This document shows, one piece after another, positions 1 through 6,537 of a DNA stretch of 8,376 nucleotides (the first letter of the stretch is position 1; each line of letters opens with the position of its first letter). The translations under genes were made by a program, and so were the position numbers. The stretch is from Lachnospiraceae bacterium (GTDB lineage Bacteria > Bacillota > Clostridia > Lachnospirales > Lachnospiraceae): positions 1 to 8,376 of the forward strand of contig JAFUUM010000356.1 of the NCBI GenBank assembly GCA_017477805.1, read 5' to 3'. The notes beneath the pieces are model-generated. The model was not told the origin of the DNA. It did not search any database and saw nothing but the letters and a program-made list of their open reading frames with translations.

Positions 1-1
1 A

Positions 2-1171
2 GGCGAAGGCGCCATTACACAGGAACTGCGAAAAGCGGAGATCGAATTTGAACTGGGACCCCAGGATGGCAGGTATTTATCTGACAAGATCGAGACCGTG
101 GGCATCGACTGGTTTGTTTACACATCTGCCCTGCCCCAGGATCATCCGGAACTTCTGATGGCAAAAGAAAAGGGCCTTAAGGTCTCCAAGCGGGACGAGC
201 TCATTGCTAAATTGGTAAAGGATCTTGGCCTGAAGATGGTGGCCGTTGCGGGAACTCACGGAAAGACCACCACCACGGCCATGCTGGTGTGGGCCATCGG
301 ACAGCTGAAGGATGAGGCGGACAAACCTCTGCTTCCCTCTTCTTACCTTGTTGGGACGGTATTGAATTTCGCACCCTCCGGTTCTTATAAGGAAGGTGAC
401 GAGTTCTTTATTTACGAAGCGGATGAGTATGACAGGAATTTCCTGCATTTCCATCCCTGGTTATCCCTGATCACCTATGTTTCCTATGATCATCCGGATA
501 TCTATAAAACAAGAGAAGATTACGAAAAGGCCTTTCTTCAGTTTGAAGAGCAGTCAAAGCAGGTGATCTTTGCAAAAGACTTATCCGTGGATACGAGATT
601 AAACCTTTCGGGCGCGGTCAGAAGAGAGGATGCCACAACGGCTTTCCATGCATTAAAGAAGATGCTTTCGGAAAAGAATGTGGATGTTTCGGATGAAAAA
701 CTCCTTCAGATCCTGAGCGAATTCCCCGGGGCAAGACGCCGGTTTGAAAAGATCACGGAGGGGATCTACTCGGATTATGCGCATCACCCCGAAGAAGTAA
801 AGGCCACCGTAGAGATCGCGAAGGAAGAAGCCGCGAAACTCGGTAAAAAGGGTGTGGCTGTTGTTTACCAGCCTCATCAGAATACCCGTCAGCATGAGGT
901 TCGCAGTCTGTACGTTGATGCCTTTGACGGTGTGGACAAGATCTTCTGGCTGCCCACCTTCCTGACAAGAGAAGATGAGTCCCTTGCGGTGATCACGCCG
1001 GAGGAGTTTATCGCGGACCTGAATGAAAAGGATAAAGCGGTACCGGCCGAGGCAAATGATGACCTTGCGGCGGCGTTGGAGGACCTCAGAAAAGAGGGCT
1101 TCCTGATCGTTTTATTGACGGCAGGACCTGCGGATCCCTGGCTCAGACGGGAATTTGTAAAAAAGGTGTGA
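2..1171 (+). CDS. murC: UDP-N-acetylmuramate--L-alanine ligase (MurC-type Mur ligase), 5'-truncated
   Basis: This cytoplasmic ligase joins L-alanine to UDP-MurNAc with ATP, the first amino-acid step of the peptidoglycan stem peptide. The frame is open to the window edge, so the start lies upstream; the GTG at 98 is internal, because the codons before it (GEGAITQELRKAEIEFELG) continue the N-terminal Rossmann-like domain. 389 residues are visible. Counting from the first visible codon, the ATP loop GTHGKTTTT is at about 84-92, the EADEYDRNF motif at 139-147, then a DHPDIY segment. Further on are the C-terminal signatures DYAHHPEEV and YQPHQNTR, and the protein ends in a GPADPWLRREF segment. The central and C-terminal Mur ligase domains are therefore complete. 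EADEYDR and DYAHHPEE favour MurC over MurD, MurE or MurF; an Mpl-type ligase is the main alternative. With the missing N-terminus it would be somewhat shorter than the usual 450-490 residues. A ~500-base gap separates it from the next gene. Confidence 0.88.
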   Translation, partial: GEGAITQELRKAEIEFELGPQDGRYLSDKIETVGIDWFVYTSALPQDHPELLMAKEKGLKVSKRDELIAKLVKDLGLKMVAVAGTHGKTTTTAMLVWAIGQLKDEADKPLLPSSYLVGTVLNFAPSGSYKEGDEFFIYEADEYDRNFLHFHPWLSLITYVSYDHPDIYKTREDYEKAFLQFEEQSKQVIFAKDLSVDTRLNLSGAVRREDATTAFHALKKMLSEKNVDVSDEKLLQILSEFPGARRRFEKITEGIYSDYAHHPEEVKATVEIAKEEAAKLGKKGVAVVYQPHQNTRQHEVRSLYVDAFDGVDKIFWLPTFLTREDESLAVITPEEFIADLNEKDKAVPAEANDDLAAALEDLRKEGFLIVLLTAGPADPWLRREFVKKV

Positions 1172-1201
1172 TACCGCAAATTTCTTTTTGGGAAAAATGC
1201 A

Positions 1202-1238
1202 CATCAGGTCCGGTGTTGATAACTATGGGTGCCTGATG
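1202..1238 (+). other. Hairpin 3' of murC enclosing a weak DnaA-box-like 9-mer
   Basis: CATCAGG at 1202-1208 is perfectly complementary to CCTGATG at 1232-1238, a 7-bp stem with a 23-base loop, 30 bases after the murC stop. No T-run follows, so it is not a standard intrinsic terminator. The loop holds TGTTGATAA at 1214-1222, whose reverse complement TTATCAACA differs from the DnaA box TTATCCACA at one base. Stem and box may be coincidental. Confidence 0.35.
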
Positions 1239-1274
1239 GGAGTACAAGGCAGATAATATCTGCCATCCGAATAG

Positions 1275-1407
1275 TTTTCCACAATATCCACACGAGAAGA
1301 CCCGAAAACGGGGTTTTCCCCCTGTGGATATTTTTTTGGAAGAACAAGCGGAAAGCCAATAAAAACAAGAACTTTGGAAAACGTCCACATTATCCACATT
1401 TTCCACA
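1275..1407. promoter_or_regulatory. DnaA-box cluster upstream of the dnaD-dnaC operon
   Basis: Five 9-mers equal or lie one base from the DnaA consensus TTATCCACA within 133 bases. They are TTTTCCACA at 1275-1283, ATATCCACA at 1284-1292, the reverse-strand ATATCCACA (read as TGTGGATAT) at 1323-1331, the exact TTATCCACA at 1390-1398, and TTTTCCACA at 1399-1407. A weaker ACGTCCACA sits at 1381-1389. The boxes abut without spacers: two in tandem at 1275-1292 and three at 1381-1407, all in one orientation, flanking one inverted box and an AT-rich block at 1328-1380. A further weak box lies at 1214-1222. Such clusters are known from replication origins and from DnaA-regulated or DnaA-titrating sites. 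No dnaA, dnaN or rpmH gene is in the window, so which role applies cannot be decided here. The following genes act in helicase loading, which fits DnaA control. Confidence 0.7.
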
Positions 1408-1412
1408 AAATG

Positions 1413-1439
1413 AGCCTGAAATCGGCCGGCTTTTTTTTT
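1413..1439 (+). terminator. Weak possible intrinsic terminator with T9 tract
   Basis: A run of nine T at 1431-1439 follows a short, imperfect GC stem (AGCC at 1413-1416 with GGCT at 1428-1431). It could end transcription coming from murC before the dnaD promoter. The stem is only 4 bp and the loop is about 11 bases, so this is a marginal call. The T-tract could instead belong to the DnaA-box region as an easily melted element. Confidence 0.25.
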
Positions 1440-1473
1440 CGCCGTTTTGACTATAGAGTGAGGGCGACTTGTT

Positions 1474-1482
1474 TGTTAGAAT
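1474..1482 (+). promoter_or_regulatory. Candidate extended -10 promoter for dnaD-dnaC
   Basis: TGTTAGAAT matches the extended -10 form TGnTATAAT with one mismatch. No good -35 hexamer lies 15-19 bases upstream; a TTGACT at 1447-1452 is 24 bases away, too far. Transcription would begin near 1489 and give a leader of about 185 bases before the dnaD start. The site is about 70 bases downstream of the last DnaA box. Confidence 0.35.
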
Positions 1483-1502
1483 GTGTAAGCACGGTTAAAA
1501 CA

Positions 1503-1621
1503 GTCGCATAGGTGCGCCGCAGGGCACGGTCCTGCGACGGCGGCAAGGGAGGACACATCAGACGGCGTGTTTCAGGGTCCGGATGGAGGAAGTCCGGAAG
1601 AAAGACAAGAGTGCACGCCGT
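1503..1621 (+). ncRNA. Structured 5' leader of unknown class, upstream of dnaD
   Basis: Strong complementary segments fill the gap between the putative promoter and the dnaD start. GTCGCA (1503-1508) pairs with TGCGAC (1533-1538) and could enclose GTGC/GCAC (1512-1515 with 1524-1527). A competing stem joins CGCAGG (1518-1523) to CCTGCG (1531-1536); the two folds share bases and exclude each other. Downstream, ACGGCGTG (1562-1569) pairs perfectly with CACGCCGT (1614-1621), enclosing TCCGGA/TCCGGA (1578-1583 with 1593-1598) with a 9-base GGAGG-containing loop. It matches no riboswitch or leader family that I recognise. No T-run follows, so transcription attenuation within the leader is unlikely; translational control, protein binding or an independent small RNA remain possible. 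Pairing was assessed by eye only. Confidence 0.4.
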
Positions 1622-1674
1622 AGGGTGTGGTTTTACGTGTGAGTATAGGAAGATTGGGACGGGTTAGGGAGAAT

Positions 1675-2796
1675 ATGTGCGGAATAGCGATCACAACAGG
1701 AAAAGACACGGGGAGAACTTCGGTCTCTAACTGTTTTATTGATGAATATATGAAGGATGCCAATGATGCGCAGATCAAGATCTATCTGTTTCTGCTCCGG
1801 GCATCCGGTACGAATCTGCCTGCCGGAGTATCGGATCTGGCGGATCGTTTTAATCTGACGGAAAATGATGTGCTTCGTGCACTGAAATATTGGGATAAGA
1901 AGAAGGTCATCACCCTTTTGTTCGATCAGGAGAAAAACCTGACGGGAATTCAGATCCGGGATCTTGATCCGGTTCACCCGGGAGCACAGGTGCTGGCTTA
2001 TCCTCATGAGGAAACTGTTGCGGTTGTTGAAACGATCGCTCCGGAGAAGATTGTTCGGGAGATCCCCGCAAGGCAGACCGTTTCCGAACCTGCAGAGCCT
2101 GCACAGCAGGAGGAACCGGTTCGTCCTGTTATCTCAGCAGGACAGCTTCGGGAGTTTAAGAACAGCCCCGAGACCAGCGTGCTGATCTTTGCAGTGGAAC
2201 AGTATCTGGGCAAACCCTTAAGTCCTACGGAAATGCGTTCCCTCTATTATATGTCCGATGAGCTGGAGATGACTCAGGACCTCATCGATTACCTTGTGCA
2301 GTACAGTGTGGAAGGCGGCCATAAGAGCTTCCGTTACATGGAAGAGATTGCCAGAAGTTGGAAAGAACAGGGCATTACAACGTCGAAGCAGGCTGCAGCC
2401 GCAACGAAAAAGTACAATAAGAGCGTTTACTCCATCATGAAGCAGCTTGGGAAGAACACGGATCCCGCCCCCAAGGAGCTGTCTTTTATTGACAGCTGGG
2501 TAAAGGACATGGGGATGCCCTTGAATGTGATCCTGGAAGCATGTGACAGAACTGTCATGAACACGGAAAAGCGCCGTTTTGAATATGCGGACAGCATCCT
2601 GAAGAATTGGAAAGAACAGGGCATCAAGACCCTGAATGATGTGAAGGCGCTGGATAACGCCAGATACGCAGCAAATTCCGCGGAGAGTGCACAGAAGAAG
2701 GAGGTCAGATCTTCTCAGGCAAATAACCAGTTCAACCGTTTTACCAAAGGAAACGTGAACTACGAAGAAATGCTTGAAAAGATCAAGGTGAACTGA
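1675..2796 (+). CDS. DnaD-family replication initiation protein with two DnaD domains
   Basis: DnaD proteins help load the replicative helicase at the origin and during restart in Bacillota. The chosen ATG at 1675 gives 373 residues and follows AGGGAG (1666-1671), though the 3-base spacing is short. A GTG at 1627 in the same frame would add 16 residues that look untypical, and the ATG at 1750 would cut the winged-helix domain. Residues ~16-95 resemble the N-terminal winged-helix domain (NCFIDEYMKDANDAQIKIYL, then DLADRFNLTENDVLRAL). Residues ~110-160 form a Pro/Glu-rich linker. Two C-terminal DnaD domains follow at ~165-236 and ~260-320, each carrying the family YxxxIxxxW motif (Y221-I225-W229 and Y304-I308-W312) followed by KEQGI. 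The charged tail is probably flexible. The stop overlaps the next start (TGATG), so the two proteins are translationally coupled. B. subtilis DnaD has a single such domain; tandem copies occur in clostridial and phage relatives. Confidence 0.85.
   Translation: MCGIAITTGKDTGRTSVSNCFIDEYMKDANDAQIKIYLFLLRASGTNLPAGVSDLADRFNLTENDVLRALKYWDKKKVITLLFDQEKNLTGIQIRDLDPVHPGAQVLAYPHEETVAVVETIAPEKIVREIPARQTVSEPAEPAQQEEPVRPVISAGQLREFKNSPETSVLIFAVEQYLGKPLSPTEMRSLYYMSDELEMTQDLIDYLVQYSVEGGHKSFRYMEEIARSWKEQGITTSKQAAAATKKYNKSVYSIMKQLGKNTDPAPKELSFIDSWVKDMGMPLNVILEACDRTVMNTEKRRFEYADSILKNWKEQGIKTLNDVKALDNARYAANSAESAQKKEVRSSQANNQFNRFTKGNVNYEEMLEKIKVN
2358..2624 (+). repeat. 18-bp direct repeat marking the duplicated DnaD domain
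   Basis: TTGGAAAGAACAGGGCAT occurs identically at 2358-2375 and 2607-2624, 249 bases (83 codons) apart and in the same reading frame. Each copy encodes the WKEQGI end of one DnaD domain. The rest of the two domains has diverged much more at the DNA level. This is an internal domain duplication, not a mobile repeat. Confidence 0.7.
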
Positions 2797-3743
2797 TGGC
2801 TTTAAGTAACGTACAGATCGATCAGATCCTGAGAGAATATGATGATGTCAGACGCGAAGAGCGGGATGCCCTGGATCAGAGACGGGAATACGTTTACGCC
2901 AACGTTGCCGGCTATCGGGAACTGGATCACAAAGCGGGTATGATCGCCGTCAGTTACGCGGAGCGCCTCTTCAGCGGCGAACCCGGAGCAAAGGAAAAGA
3001 TGGACGCGGAGATCGCCGGCGTGGCGAGGGACAAAAAGTCACTCCTTCGTTCAGCGGGCCTTGCGGAAGACTATCTGGAGATGAAATACCGATGTCCCCT
3101 TTGCAAAGATACGGGCTACATCGATAACCGGGAAAAATGCAGATGCTTAAAGGAAAAGGAATTAAACATCCTTTACAGCCAGTCCAAGATCCAGACCCTT
3201 TTGAAAAAGGAAAACTTCGAGACCCTTTCTTATGAATTCTTTGAGGGGGATCAGCTGGAAGCTTACAAAAAGACAGTGGCTGTCAGCCACGCTTTTGTGG
3301 AGCAGTTTGATAAAAAGTACCAGAACCTGATGTTCATCGGTACCGTGGGCTGCGGAAAGACATTCCTGACAAACTGCATCGCCAAGGAACTGATCGACAG
3401 CTTCCATTCCGTGATCTATTTCAGTGCACCCCATCTGTTTGAGGTCCTGGCGGATGTTACCTTTAACAACAAAAACAGCCGGTCAGTGGCAGACCTGAAT
3501 GAATGCGACCTGCTGATCATCGACGATCTTGGAACAGAACTGACCAACTCCTTTGTGGGCAGCAGTCTGTTCTCGTTATTAAATGAAAGACACATGAGAG
3601 AGAAGTCCACGCTGATCTCCACCAACCTTGGAATGGGAGATCTGGCGGACCGCTATTCCCATCGAACCGCATCCAGATTTATCAGCAATTATGACATTTG
3701 CGTCATGTCCGGGCCCGATATCAGGACATTAAAAAAATTCTGA
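2796..3743 (+). CDS. DnaI/DnaC-like helicase loader ATPase
   Basis: This AAA+ ATPase delivers the replicative DnaB/DnaC helicase to single-stranded DNA, working with the DnaD protein encoded just upstream. It has 315 residues, close to B. subtilis DnaI (311). The N-terminal ~95 residues are helical and highly charged, as expected of a helicase-binding domain. A zinc-type cluster C100-x2-C103-x11-C115-x-C117 follows, as in DnaI. The ATPase core has Walker A GTVGCGKT (182-189), Walker B LLIIDD (239-244), sensor-1 STN (275-277) and arginines R290 and R294 in HRTASRF, at the arginine-finger position. The ATG overlaps the dnaD stop by one base, and AAGGTGA (2785-2791) inside the dnaD end serves as ribosome binding site. 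Annotations in this group often read DnaC, but the Cys cluster points to the DnaI type. IstB is a related alternative, unlikely because no istA lies nearby. Confidence 0.9.
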   Translation: MALSNVQIDQILREYDDVRREERDALDQRREYVYANVAGYRELDHKAGMIAVSYAERLFSGEPGAKEKMDAEIAGVARDKKSLLRSAGLAEDYLEMKYRCPLCKDTGYIDNREKCRCLKEKELNILYSQSKIQTLLKKENFETLSYEFFEGDQLEAYKKTVAVSHAFVEQFDKKYQNLMFIGTVGCGKTFLTNCIAKELIDSFHSVIYFSAPHLFEVLADVTFNNKNSRSVADLNECDLLIIDDLGTELTNSFVGSSLFSLLNERHMREKSTLISTNLGMGDLADRYSHRTASRFISNYDICVMSGPDIRTLKKF

Positions 3744-3751
3744 TGTCCATG

Positions 3752-3780
3752 TGGAACAGGACAAAAAAGTATGCTACAAT
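3752..3780 (+). promoter_or_regulatory. Promoter of prs
   Basis: An extended -10 element TGCTACAAT lies at 3772-3780, with the TACAAT hexamer at 3775-3780. A weak -35 TGGAAC (3752-3757) is at the ideal 17-base spacing. Transcription would begin near 3787, giving a leader of about 44 bases. No terminator separates dnaC from this site, so read-through from upstream is also possible. Confidence 0.55.
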
Positions 3781-3830
3781 GTCCCTCCGGGTATAGTAGT
3801 TGCTTCAATGGATTTTGACAGGAGAATAAA

Positions 3831-5024
3831 ATGCCGAAGAGAGAAGAAAAGAGAAATCTGGAAACCATTCCCGTTGGATCCCTTGGTATCATTGCCTTGG
3901 ACGGCTGCCAGGAGACCGGGAACAGAGTGGACTATTATCTGGTCAAATGGAGAGCGGAAAGAGAGAACGAGCACAAAGGCAGCCTCGCATTTTCCGGTTA
4001 TCAGCGTGATTCCTATCTGCTGAGCGCAAAACTTCCCAGATTTGGTTCCGGTGAAGGAAAGGGAGTGATCATGGACTCCGTCAGAGGCTTGGATCTTTAC
4101 CTGCTGGTGGATGTGTGCAACTACAGCATGACCTATTCTCTTTGTGGCAAAGAAAACCATATGTCTCCCGATGATCACTTCCAGAACTTAAAGAGGATCA
4201 TCGCGGCTGTAGGCGGAAAAGCCCGCCGTATCACTGTGATCATGCCTTTCCTGTATGAGAGCAGACAGCACAAGAGAACCTCCAGAGAATCCCTGGACTG
4301 CGCCATCGCACTGCAGGAACTGGTGGATATGGGAGTGGACAACATCATCACCTTTGATGCTCATGATCCCAGAGTACAGAATGCTATCCCTCTGCACGGC
4401 TTTGAGACCGTACAGCCTGCATATCAGTTTATCAAGGGCCTCTTAAAGCATGTTAAGGGCCTTACCATTGACTCCGATCACATGATGATTATCAGCCCCG
4501 ATGAAGGCGGTATGGGACGTGCCATCTATCTGGCAAACGTACTGGGCCTGGACATCGGTATGTTCTATAAGAGAAGAGATTACACCACCATCGTGAATGG
4601 CCGTAATCCCATCGTTGCGCATGAATTCCTGGGCGCCAACGTAGAAGGCAAGGACATGATCATCATCGATGATATGATCTCCTCCGGCGATTCCGTCCTG
4701 GAAGTGGCTGCACTCCTGAAAAAGAGAAACGCAGGCAGGATCTATATCGCCTGCACCTTTGGTCTGTTCACAAACGGACTGGAGAAATTCGATGAGGCTT
4801 ATAAGAACGGTATCATCGACCGCGTGCTGACAACAAACGTTGTGTACCAGCCTGAAGAACTCTTAAAGAGAGAATGGTACATCAGCTGTGACCTCAGCAA
4901 ATACATCGCGTACATCATTGATACGCTGAATCATGATTCTTCCATCAGTGATCTGCTCAATCCCATCGAGAGGATCCAGAACATTGTGGCAAGATACAAA
5001 AACGGCGAGCTGGAACAGGCTTGA
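3831..5024 (+). CDS. prs: Ribose-phosphate pyrophosphokinase (PRPP synthetase), long divergent form
   Basis: It makes PRPP from ribose 5-phosphate and ATP, feeding purine, pyrimidine, histidine, tryptophan and NAD synthesis in the cytoplasm. The ATG follows AGGAGA (3820-3825) by five bases. At 397 residues it is about 80 longer than classical Prs (~315); the extra length is mostly an N-terminal part (~1-75). Family elements appear in order: VRGLDLYLLVD (84-94), MPFLYESRQHKRTSRES (138-154), FDAHDP (175-180, the usual metal-binding DLHA site), SPDEGG (222-227), YKRRDY (246-251, catalytic flexible loop), VEGKDMIIIDDMISSGDS (271-288, PRPP-binding loop) and LTTNVV (333-338). The PRPP loop reads SSGDS where classical enzymes have TAGT or TGGT, and the QIQGFF segment after DLHA is replaced by RVQNAIP. 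Enzymatic activity is inferred from the retained KRR, Asp-His and paired aspartates. It forms its own transcription unit with a promoter and terminator. Confidence 0.87.
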   Translation: MPKREEKRNLETIPVGSLGIIALDGCQETGNRVDYYLVKWRAERENEHKGSLAFSGYQRDSYLLSAKLPRFGSGEGKGVIMDSVRGLDLYLLVDVCNYSMTYSLCGKENHMSPDDHFQNLKRIIAAVGGKARRITVIMPFLYESRQHKRTSRESLDCAIALQELVDMGVDNIITFDAHDPRVQNAIPLHGFETVQPAYQFIKGLLKHVKGLTIDSDHMMIISPDEGGMGRAIYLANVLGLDIGMFYKRRDYTTIVNGRNPIVAHEFLGANVEGKDMIIIDDMISSGDSVLEVAALLKKRNAGRIYIACTFGLFTNGLEKFDEAYKNGIIDRVLTTNVVYQPEELLKREWYISCDLSKYIAYIIDTLNHDSSISDLLNPIERIQNIVARYKNGELEQA

Positions 5025-5039
5025 CCTATTACGATGCAA

Positions 5040-5078
5040 AAAACCCGAAACGGAAGATTCTGTTTCGGGTTTTGTTTT
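5040..5078 (+). terminator. Intrinsic terminator of prs, probably bidirectional
   Basis: A 12-bp perfect stem (5040-5051 with 5062-5073; core ACCCGAAAC/GTTTCGGGT) with a 10-base loop is followed by TTTTGTTTT, ending at 5078. It begins 16 bases after the prs stop. The A-run on its left side gives the reverse strand a T-run too, so it could act in both directions. Confidence 0.9.
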
Positions 5079-5183
5079 ACCCTCGGACACAATTTGAAAC
5101 GGCGTATTGTTCGCGGATTTGATAAACGCTGTTGATTTGTCAGAAAAACTGTCGGATTTGCGCGAAAAGTTGGTAAAAATCAT

Positions 5184-5211
5184 TTCACAACGTCAAGGAA
5201 CGTGTTATACT
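5184..5211 (+). promoter_or_regulatory. Promoter of the glgC-glgD operon
   Basis: The -35 TTCACA (5184-5189, one mismatch to TTGACA) and the extended -10 TGTTATACT (TG at 5203-5204, TATACT at 5206-5211) are separated by 16 bases. Transcription would start near 5218, about 50 bases before the glgC start. A small GGCCC/GGGCT hairpin lies in the leader near 5227-5242. Confidence 0.65.
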
Positions 5212-5268
5212 TTAAGTGGATTCTTGGCCCTGTTTTTGGGCTGAATATACATGATAAGGGGTGAAGAT

Positions 5269-6537
5269 ATGGTCAAAAAAGAAATGATCGCAATGCTGCT
5301 GGCAGGCGGACAGGGAAGCCGTTTGGGTATCCTGACCTCCAAAGTTGCCAAGCCCGCCGTTGCATTCGGCGGAAAGTACAGGATCATCGATTTCCCGCTC
5401 AGTAACTGTATCAATTCCGGAATCGATACAGTGGGTGTTCTGACCCAGTATCAGCCGCTGCGTTTAAATGCGCACATCGGCATCGGTATTCCCTGGGATC
5501 TTGACCGTACGGTAGGCGGTGTAACGGTTCTGCCTCCCTATGAGAAGATCGAGAATACTGAGTGGTATACGGGTACTGCAAATGCCATCATGCAGAACAT
5601 CGATTACATGGACAGTTTTAATCCCGATTACGTATTGATCCTGTCCGGTGATCACATCTACAAGATGGATTACGAAGTGATGCTGGACTTCCACAAGCAG
5701 AACAAAGCGGATGTCACCATCGCTGTTATGCCTGTTCCCTGGGAAGAGGCCAGCCGTTTCGGTATCATGGTAACGGATGAAGAGAGAAGGATCGTGGACT
5801 TCCAGGAGAAACCCGCGAACCCTGTCAGCAATCTGGCATCCATGGGTATCTACATCTTTACCTGGTCGAAATTGAAAGAGGCCCTGCTGGCAAATGCCGA
5901 GCAGCCCAACCTCGATTTTGGTATGCACGTGATCCCTTACTGCAAGGATAAGGGTTATCCTTTGTATGCTTACGAATTTAACGGCTATTGGAAGGACGTC
6001 GGAACCTTAAGTTCCTATTGGGAAGCCAACATGGAGCTTGTGGACATCGTTCCCGACTTCAATCTCTACGAAGAGTACTGGAAGATCTATACCAATTCCC
6101 GTGCAACACCGCCTCAGTACCTTTCTGAGGATGCGAAGATCGAGAAGTCCATTGTGGCCGGCGGCTGCGAGATCTGTGGTGAAGTTTACAATTCCGTCAT
6201 CGGATGTAACGTGACCATCGGGAAAGGGACCATCGTCAGAGACTCCATCATCATGGACGATACCGTCATCGGAGAAGGCTGTGTCATCGAGAAATCCATC
6301 ATCGCCGAGCAGGTGAAGATGGGTAACAACGTAAAGACCGGCGTAGGCGATCCCATTGACAATGAGACCAATCCGAACATTTATAACCATGATCTGTGTA
6401 CCATCGGTGAAAGATCCGTTATCCCGGATGATGTATCCATCGGCAAAAATGTCTGCATCGGCGGCGTGACCACCAAGAAGGATTACCCGAATGGGGAGCT
6501 GCAAAGCGGCAAGACTTTAATTAAGGCAGGTGAATAG
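5269..6537 (+). CDS. glgC: Glucose-1-phosphate adenylyltransferase, catalytic subunit GlgC
   Basis: It forms ADP-glucose from glucose 1-phosphate and ATP, the committed step of bacterial glycogen synthesis. The ATG at 5269 is preferred because AAGGGGTGA (5256-5264) sits just before it and MVKKEMIAMLLAGGQGSRLG matches the usual GlgC start; the in-frame ATG at 5251 has no such site. This gives 422 residues, a normal length. The nucleotidyltransferase domain has LAGGQGSRLG (11-20), KYRIIDFPLSN (36-46), SGDHIYKMDY (126-135, catalytic Asp128), the sugar-binding FQEKP (168-172) and YWKDVGT (240-246). A left-handed beta-helix of hexapeptide repeats follows at ~285-400 (for example VIGCNVTIGKG and DTVIGEGCVI). 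The stop lies one base before the preferred glgD start, so the two subunits are probably made together. Allosteric control by glycolytic metabolites is usual in the family but cannot be read from the sequence. Confidence 0.96.
   Translation: MVKKEMIAMLLAGGQGSRLGILTSKVAKPAVAFGGKYRIIDFPLSNCINSGIDTVGVLTQYQPLRLNAHIGIGIPWDLDRTVGGVTVLPPYEKIENTEWYTGTANAIMQNIDYMDSFNPDYVLILSGDHIYKMDYEVMLDFHKQNKADVTIAVMPVPWEEASRFGIMVTDEERRIVDFQEKPANPVSNLASMGIYIFTWSKLKEALLANAEQPNLDFGMHVIPYCKDKGYPLYAYEFNGYWKDVGTLSSYWEANMELVDIVPDFNLYEEYWKIYTNSRATPPQYLSEDAKIEKSIVAGGCEICGEVYNSVIGCNVTIGKGTIVRDSIIMDDTVIGEGCVIEKSIIAEQVKMGNNVKTGVGDPIDNETNPNIYNHDLCTIGERSVIPDDVSIGKNVCIGGVTTKKDYPNGELQSGKTLIKAGE

Noticed and set aside
98..100. GTG at 98 as the start of the Mur ligase.
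   Set aside because: The same frame is open to the window edge and encodes typical upstream Mur N-terminal sequence, so the gene is truncated and does not start here.
1447..1482. TTGACT as a -35 for the TAGAAT hexamer.
   Set aside because: The spacer would be 24 bases, too long for a sigma-A-type promoter; only the extended -10 is kept as a weak candidate.
1575..1600. GGAGGAAGTCCGG resembles the GAGGAAAGTCC signature of RNase P RNA and, loosely, the SRP RNA GGTCCGGAAGGAAG loop.
   Set aside because: RNase P RNA would need ~350 bases, running into the dnaD coding region, and its other conserved regions are absent. The SRP tetraloop geometry and its AGCAG partner are missing.
3744..3769. TGTCC/GGACA hairpin followed by an A-run after the dnaC-like gene, as a terminator.
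   Set aside because: The stem is only 5 bp and the run after it is A, not T, on the transcribed strand.
5251..5253. ATG at 5251 as the start of glgC.
   Set aside because: It would place the ribosome binding site AAGGGGTGA inside the gene and add six residues not usual for GlgC; the ATG at 5269 fits both criteria.
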